NCBI GenBank assembly: GCA_003157945.1
Contig: PMFY01000129.1
Span: forward strand, 1-9,181
DNA from: Acidimicrobiaceae bacterium
GTDB lineage: Bacteria > Actinomycetota > Acidimicrobiia > Acidimicrobiales > RAAP-2
DNA length: 9,181 nt
Direction of reading: 5' to 3'
The position numbers and the translations under genes were made by a program. Positions 6,152 to 9,181 of this stretch are shown piece by piece. How positions within the stretch are numbered: position 1 is the stretch's first letter; the number at the start of each line of letters is the position of its first letter. Below the pieces are notes generated by a model. That model did no database searches, was not told where the DNA came from, and saw only the letters and a list, made by a program, of their open reading frames with translations.

Positions 6152-6645
6152 GGTGGTGAGGTTCCTTCCGTGGGGATGTCGATGGGGGTCGTACTTGTGA
6201 AGTCACTAGCCTACAGAGTCCATAGGATCAGTAGGGAGTCGGCGGTCCGCAGGCTGGAGGGCACCTGTCGTGGCATCCGCCGGGCCCGGGCCGAACGGCC
6301 CGCAGCCAGGCTGTCGACGGGTGGGCCGTCGATCCCTCGAACTGCATCAGCTGGTGCTCGACGTAGTCCGCATCGATAGGCGTGGGATCTCAACGGCCTT
6401 GCGCCCGACCTCACCGACGATGAAGCCTTCGCCCTCGTCTGGGAGATCGTGTCGACCGCACGCGACGTTGACGCAATCGCTCTCAAACTTCGAGTGTCTG
6501 ACTGACGCCCTGCGTACGGTCGGTCTTCCGATCGACAGAGGGAACGATTCGTGGGTCTCCGCGGGCTCAGCTGAGTGTCTCGACCTTCGCGCTTGCCGGT
6601 CCGGACCCGACGTTCCTTTCGTTTCCCAGGTGGGATGATCGGAGG
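6152..6645. other. 494-base gap without an intact gene
   Basis: The gap lies between the diverging secreted-protein and membrane-protein genes. Near 6195-6240 is a moderately AT-rich stretch that probably holds the promoter of the secreted protein, but I could not pick a convincing pair of hexamers. The only coding-like trace is the Doc-type remnant at 6380-6505. The possible frames at 6211-6486 (minus) and 6270-6638 (plus) give Arg/Ser/Pro-rich products without domain character and are not called. Confidence 0.6.
6380..6505 (+). pseudogene. Remnant of a Doc (death-on-curing) family toxin, C-terminal end
   Basis: Between TAG at 6377-6379 and TGA at 6503-6505, the frame encodes 41 residues that read like a natural protein tail. 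The block WDLNG is followed by LTDDEAFALVWEIVSTARDV and DAIALKLRVSD. In Doc toxins of the Fic/Doc fold, the region after the active-site HxFxxxNKR motif has a matching form: a hydrophobic-L-x-NG turn, an acidic D-E-A segment, a helix, then D-V-x-x-I-A-x-x-L-R. The Fic motif, everything N-terminal to it and a start codon are all missing, and no Phd-type antitoxin is visible upstream. The toxin therefore cannot be functional. Recognition rests on pattern memory from a short peptide. Confidence 0.5.
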
Positions 6646-7035
6646 ATGCCCAGCCAGGAGCGCGTCCCCGCGGGGATCGGGTGCCTCAGCTCAGTCGTCG
6701 GCCTGCTTGTGCTGGCCGGGGTCGTCGTACTGGTGTTCTTCGTTGGATTCATCGTCCTGGCCGTCGTGGCCGCCCTCATCGTCGTGGGCCTTATCGTCTG
6801 GGCGGTCGACCGGCTGCTCCTGGCGCTCAGCCCGAAGCGCCGGGCGCGACGGGAGGCCGCCCAGCGCGCGGTGATCTGGCGGTTCAGAGGGATGTCGACC
6901 GGTGCCGGACCGTTTGGCGGGAGAGACCCCGGCGAAGTCATCGACACCACGGCCACCGACATGTCGGCCGACCCGATCGACCCGATCGACCCGTGGTCCG
7001 CCAGGGACGATCCGGATCAGCTCGGCCCGGCATAA
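6646..7035 (+). CDS. Small membrane protein with two transmembrane helices
   Basis: The 129-residue product has an almost unbroken hydrophobic stretch from about residue 13 to 61, long enough for a hairpin of two helices (about 15-36 and 38-58). A strongly basic segment follows (SPKRRARRE, 62-70), which by the positive-inside rule puts the tail in the cytoplasm. The C-terminal 50 residues are polar and acidic, with the tandem DPIDPID around residues 109-115. No family is recognised. GGAGG lies directly against the ATG (6641-6645), too close for a normal ribosome binding site; AGGTGG at 6628-6633 is the alternative, 12 bases away, or the mRNA may be leaderless. It is a single gene, convergent with the hydrolase. 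Confidence 0.65.
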   Translation: MPSQERVPAGIGCLSSVVGLLVLAGVVVLVFFVGFIVLAVVAALIVVGLIVWAVDRLLLALSPKRRARREAAQRAVIWRFRGMSTGAGPFGGRDPGEVIDTTATDMSADPIDPIDPWSARDDPDQLGPA

Positions 7036-7066
7036 CCCGCTCGAGGGCGGTGTGGAGGTTCCGGCA

Positions 7067-7083
7067 GGGCCCAACTCGGGCTC
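7067..7083. terminator. Short hairpin between convergent genes, possible terminator
   Basis: GGGCCC (7067-7072) pairs with GGGCTC (7078-7083), including one G-T pair, around the loop AACTC. It lies between the membrane-protein stop (7035) and the hydrolase stop (7110). On the plus strand a mildly T-rich stretch (GTGATTCTCAATTT) follows. The stem is short. Confidence 0.35.
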
Positions 7084-7109
7084 GTGATTCTCAATTTGCG
7101 AACTACCGA

Positions 7110-7991
7110 TCATCGCGAACCGAGGAGGACGGGAAGCATGGCCTCAGCCACTTCTTCCGGTCGCTCCTCATGGCTGAACAGACTCGCCCCCTCGATGACC
7201 GAAAGCTGGGCGTCAGGGAACGTCCCCGCCATCTCTTCAGCCCGTGCGACCGGAAAGAACCGATCGCGTTCTCCCCAGACGAGCTGTACCGGGACGTCGA
7301 TACGCCGGTGCAGTTCGGCGAGTTGACTGATGAGCTGGAGGTCGAAGCTGCGCAGCACCTCGGCGGCGGCAGCCCGACGGTCGGGTGACGTGTGGAGTGG
7401 ATTCAGGAAGAACTCGTCGAACTCGCCATCGAGGAGCGATGAGTCCACGAAGCTGTCTCCGAACACGAGCTGACTCCGCCGAAGTCGCGGCTGCCCGGCG
7501 ATCCAGCCCAGCACTCCACCCACCCCGGGTACGTCCTTGATGGCGATGAACGACCGGAAGCGCCTGCTGAGTCCACCGGGCTGTTCGGTATCGATGAGTG
7601 CCATACCCCTCATGTGTCGGTCGCCAGCCAGTGCATGGCGGGCGATCAGACCGCCGCTGTCGTGCCCGACGACGGCGAACCGGTCAAGCTCGAGCAGTTC
7701 AACAACCCTCCGGACTGTTGCGATGTGCCGATCGACGGTCAAGGGCGTCCCGGCATCGAACCGGCTCGAGCCTGCGCCGGGGAAGTCGATGACGTGGCAC
7801 GTCACTTCGCGACTCAGGCGTGGCAGGAGCTTTCGAAAGGTCGCCCCGCTGACCGGCCATCCATGGATGAACAGGACATCCGGCCCTTGGCCTACACGAC
7901 GGTAGGCAACTTCACCGGCACCGACATCGAGGAACGCGTCGGGCGCACGACGGAAGAGGTCGGAGGCCTGGGTGAGCGTGAGCGAGGACAT
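7110..7991 (-). CDS. Alpha/beta hydrolase, dehalogenase/epoxide hydrolase-like
   Basis: This 293-residue protein has the single-domain alpha/beta-hydrolase layout. The oxyanion-hole block is FIHGWPVSG (41-49). The nucleophile elbow is VVGHDSGG (107-114): in the G-x-Nu-x-G frame the nucleophile is D111, as in haloalkane dehalogenases and epoxide hydrolases, rather than the Ser of esterases. VWGERDRFFP (238-247) gives the acid D243, and LFSHEERPEE (271-280) gives the catalytic H274. A cap domain lies between about residues 135 and 215. The substrate is unknown. Epoxide hydrolases normally show Trp after the nucleophile and have cap tyrosines; Ser112 replaces the Trp here. The ATG at 7991 has GGAGG (8000-7996) four bases upstream. 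A TetR gene is divergent from it across 109 bases with two operators, so the hydrolase is probably the regulated target. Confidence 0.85.
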   Translation of the reverse strand: MSSLTLTQASDLFRRAPDAFLDVGAGEVAYRRVGQGPDVLFIHGWPVSGATFRKLLPRLSREVTCHVIDFPGAGSSRFDAGTPLTVDRHIATVRRVVELLELDRFAVVGHDSGGLIARHALAGDRHMRGMALIDTEQPGGLSRRFRSFIAIKDVPGVGGVLGWIAGQPRLRRSQLVFGDSFVDSSLLDGEFDEFFLNPLHTSPDRRAAAAEVLRSFDLQLISQLAELHRRIDVPVQLVWGERDRFFPVARAEEMAGTFPDAQLSVIEGASLFSHEERPEEVAEAMLPVLLGSR

Positions 7992-8046
7992 GAAACCTCC
8001 GTGGAATCGTGTGGGCCCCGAGAGCCGTGTGGCCTCGTGTCATTGG

Positions 8047-8075
8047 TTGCAGTGATCACTACATAACCCTATTCG
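8047..8075 (+). promoter_or_regulatory. Predicted TetR gene promoter
   Basis: TTGCAG (8047-8052) and TATTCG (8070-8075) are separated by 17 bases, a weak match to the consensus. The start of transcription would be near 8082, inside operator copy 2, so the regulator would control itself. The hexamers interleave with those of the opposite promoter. Confidence 0.35.
8049..8063. promoter_or_regulatory. Operator copy 1 of the TetR/hydrolase gap
   Basis: GCAGTGATCACTACA contains the perfect palindrome AGTGATCACT (8051-8060). The same 15 bases recur exactly at 8075-8089. This copy overlaps the predicted -35 and spacer of the TetR promoter and the predicted transcription start of the hydrolase promoter, so a bound repressor would block both. 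Confidence 0.7.
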
Positions 8076-8094
8076 CAGTGATCACTACAATCAA
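8066..8094 (-). promoter_or_regulatory. Predicted hydrolase promoter
   Basis: On the minus strand, TTGATT (8094-8089) and TAGGGT (8071-8066) are 17 bases apart, matching the consensus at 4 and 3 of 6 positions. Transcription would begin near 8059, inside operator copy 1, giving a leader of about 68 bases. Operator copy 2 fills the spacer. Confidence 0.4.
8075..8089. promoter_or_regulatory. Operator copy 2 of the TetR/hydrolase gap
   Basis: This is an exact second copy of GCAGTGATCACTACA, with the palindrome AGTGATCACT at 8077-8086. The centres of the two copies are 26 bp apart, about two and a half helical turns. The copy ends 12 bases before the TetR ATG. Confidence 0.7.
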
Positions 8095-8100
8095 GAGGCA

Positions 8101-8643
8101 ATGGGATATCGGCATACCAAGGAGGAGATCCTGGAGGGCGCGCTCGCTGTTGCGTTCGCCGACGGACTGAGCCAACTGACCTACGGGCGGGTCGCCAGGC
8201 GACTCGGCATCAGTGACCGGATCGTCGTCTACTACTTCCCCTCCAAGGAGGACCTCGTCAGCGAGGTCCTGGTATCCGTTGGGATGAGACTGCAACAGGC
8301 CCTCGAGCCCGCATTCACCTCGCCGGCCGAGGACCACCTCCAGCTCGTGCGGGCCGCCTGGCCGATCATGGCCCACCCCGTGGCCGATCCCATCTTCGCC
8401 CTGTTCCTCGAGGCGAGCGGCCTGGCGGCAGCGGGACGGGAGCCCTACCGCACGCTCGTCCCGCAGCTCGTCGAGATCTGGATCACCTGGACGGCCGGGT
8501 ACGTCCACGGCTCGCCGACGCGGCGCCGCGCCGAGGCGGAGGCCTCCGTCGCCATCCTCGACGGGCTGCTCCTGCTCCGGCAGATGGCGGGGAGCGTGGC
8601 GGCGGATCGGGCCGCGAAGAGGATCGGCGTCTCCACCACGTGA
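8101..8643 (+). CDS. TetR-family transcriptional regulator
   Basis: The 180-residue protein has the N-terminal TetR DNA-binding domain. The first helix is EEILEGALAVAFADG (8-22). The helix-turn-helix TYGRVARRLGISDRIVVYYF (27-46) is followed by the family's PSKEDL (47-52). The all-helical remainder would bind an unknown ligand and dimerise. Proteins of this type usually repress themselves and a divergent gene until the ligand binds. Here the partner is the alpha/beta hydrolase, and the intergenic gap holds two palindromic operators. The ATG at 8101 is preceded by AAGAGG, only two bases away, so initiation may be inefficient or partly leader-independent. The stop TGA at 8641-8643 overlaps the GTG of the helicase gene, so regulation may extend to the helicase. 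The family call is secure and the ligand is unknown. Confidence 0.9.
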   Translation: MGYRHTKEEILEGALAVAFADGLSQLTYGRVARRLGISDRIVVYYFPSKEDLVSEVLVSVGMRLQQALEPAFTSPAEDHLQLVRAAWPIMAHPVADPIFALFLEASGLAAAGREPYRTLVPQLVEIWITWTAGYVHGSPTRRRAEAEASVAILDGLLLLRQMAGSVAADRAAKRIGVSTT

Positions 8644-9181
8644 CCCCTCGGCGATGGGACACGCTGCCCCGCGATCAACTGTCGGAGGAAGCCGACCGGC
8701 ATCTGGCGGCGGTGCTCGGGGCCATGGCGGGGGAGGGAGTCACCCCCCGTGAGGACCAGGACGCCGCGGTGCGGGCGGTGGTGGCCGACCGGTCACGGGT
8801 GCTGGTCGTGCAGGCCACTGGGTGGGGGAAGTCCGCCGTCTACTGGGCGGCCACCTCCGCCATCCGGTCCCTGGACGGGGGGCCGACGCTGGTGGTGTCC
8901 CCACTGCTGGCGTTGATGCGGGACCAGGTGAAGGCGGCGGAAGGCGCCGGGCTGACGGCGCGCACGATCAACTCCACGAACGTGGACGACTGGGAGCCGA
9001 TCATGCAGGAGGTCGAATCGGGCGCCGTCGACGTGCTCCTGGTGTCGCCCGAGCGACTGGCCAATCCCACGTTCGCCAGGCGGATCGGCCCGGTCATCGA
9101 CGGAGCGGGGCTCATCGTCATCGACGAGGCGCACTGCATCTCCGACTGGGGATTCGACTTCCGACCCGATTACCAGCGCCT
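8640..9181 (+). CDS. RecQ-like ATP-dependent DNA helicase (partial, N-terminal part)
   Basis: The frame from the GTG at 8640 stays open to the right edge, giving 180 codons of a longer gene. Superfamily 2 helicase motifs appear in order. TPREDQDAAV (35-44) is in the place of the RecQ motif 0 region. ATGWGKSAVYW (59-69) is the Walker A, with K64. SPLLALMRDQ (87-96) is motif Ia, and VSPERL (135-140) follows. VIDEAHCISDWGFDFRPDYQ (160-179) is the DEAH box with the RecQ-typical CISDWGFDFRPDY extension. The enzyme would unwind DNA 3' to 5' with ATP in repair or recombination. The GTG overlaps the TetR stop (8641-8643) as GTGA and has no Shine-Dalgarno sequence of its own, so it is probably translated by coupling. 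The ATG at codon 29 (8724) is less likely, because the residues before it look like family sequence. The RQC and HRDC regions would lie outside the window. Confidence 0.88.
   Translation, partial: MTPRRWDTLPRDQLSEEADRHLAAVLGAMAGEGVTPREDQDAAVRAVVADRSRVLVVQATGWGKSAVYWAATSAIRSLDGGPTLVVSPLLALMRDQVKAAEGAGLTARTINSTNVDDWEPIMQEVESGAVDVLLVSPERLANPTFARRIGPVIDGAGLIVIDEAHCISDWGFDFRPDYQR

Noticed and set aside
4359..6379. Plus-strand frames of 486 and 324 residues opposite the methyltransferase and secreted protein
   Set aside because: They are low-complexity products antisense to genes with recognisable motifs, and no ribosome binding site or domain was seen.
6211..6638. Small frames of 91 (minus) and 122 (plus) residues in the gap before the membrane protein
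   Set aside because: They have Arg/Ser/Pro-rich composition and no ribosome binding site. The third frame in this region has the Doc-like tail, which fits a decayed gene better.
7614..8066. 150-residue plus-strand frame opposite the hydrolase 5' half
   Set aside because: It is antisense to a clear alpha/beta hydrolase and runs into the operator region. No domain was recognised.
8793..9139. Minus-strand frames opposite the helicase
   Set aside because: They are antisense to the unambiguous RecQ-type motifs on the plus strand.
1..9181. CRISPR arrays, tRNA or rRNA genes, insertion sequences
   Set aside because: No regularly spaced repeats, tRNA-like clover pattern, rRNA sequence, transposase motif or terminal inverted repeats with target duplications were seen on either strand.

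Overview
The window is high-GC DNA with GTG starts, 4-base GTGA start/stop overlaps, at least one apparently leaderless gene and a RecQ-type helicase with a TGWGKS Walker A. This fits an actinobacterium, perhaps from the Acidimicrobiia side of the phylum. The phylum call is fairly firm and the class is a guess. No rRNA, tRNA, CRISPR array or transposase was seen.

Left part (1-4541). The tail of a TPR-like protein (1-163, plus) converges on a minus-strand two-gene operon. That operon is a 734-residue FAD-dependent oxidoreductase of the phytoene/zeta-carotene desaturase type (1166-3370), translationally coupled to an acetoacetate decarboxylase-like protein (210-1169). A promoter-like pair at 3452-3481 and a perfect 18-bp palindrome in the leader precede it. 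Next on the minus strand is an unrecognised 222-residue protein with a C-terminal helix-turn-helix (3547-4215). Its upstream gap contains an AT-rich island with a promoter-like pair and a 21-bp inverted repeat.

Middle part (4542-6645). A class I SAM-dependent methyltransferase (4542-5336) is probably leaderless. It lies downstream of a strong hairpin that ends a secreted four-cysteine protein of unknown function (5474-6151). The next gap of nearly 500 bases holds no intact gene, but 6380-6505 reads as the broken C-terminal end of a Doc (death-on-curing) toxin.

Right part (6646-9181). A small two-helix membrane protein (6646-7035) converges on an alpha/beta hydrolase with an Asp-type nucleophile elbow (7110-7991). 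A TetR regulator (8101-8643) is transcribed divergently from the hydrolase. The 109-base gap between them carries two exact copies of a 15-bp sequence centred on the palindrome AGTGATCACT, 26 bp apart and placed over promoter-like elements for both genes. This looks like a complete self-regulated TetR/hydrolase switch. The TetR stop codon overlaps the GTG start of a RecQ-like DNA helicase that runs off the right edge (8640-9181).

The best candidates for something new are the TetR/hydrolase operator pair with a helicase coupled behind it, the desaturase-like/decarboxylase-like operon, and the orphan helix-turn-helix protein. No element was recognised as a defence or mobile system beyond the Doc remnant.
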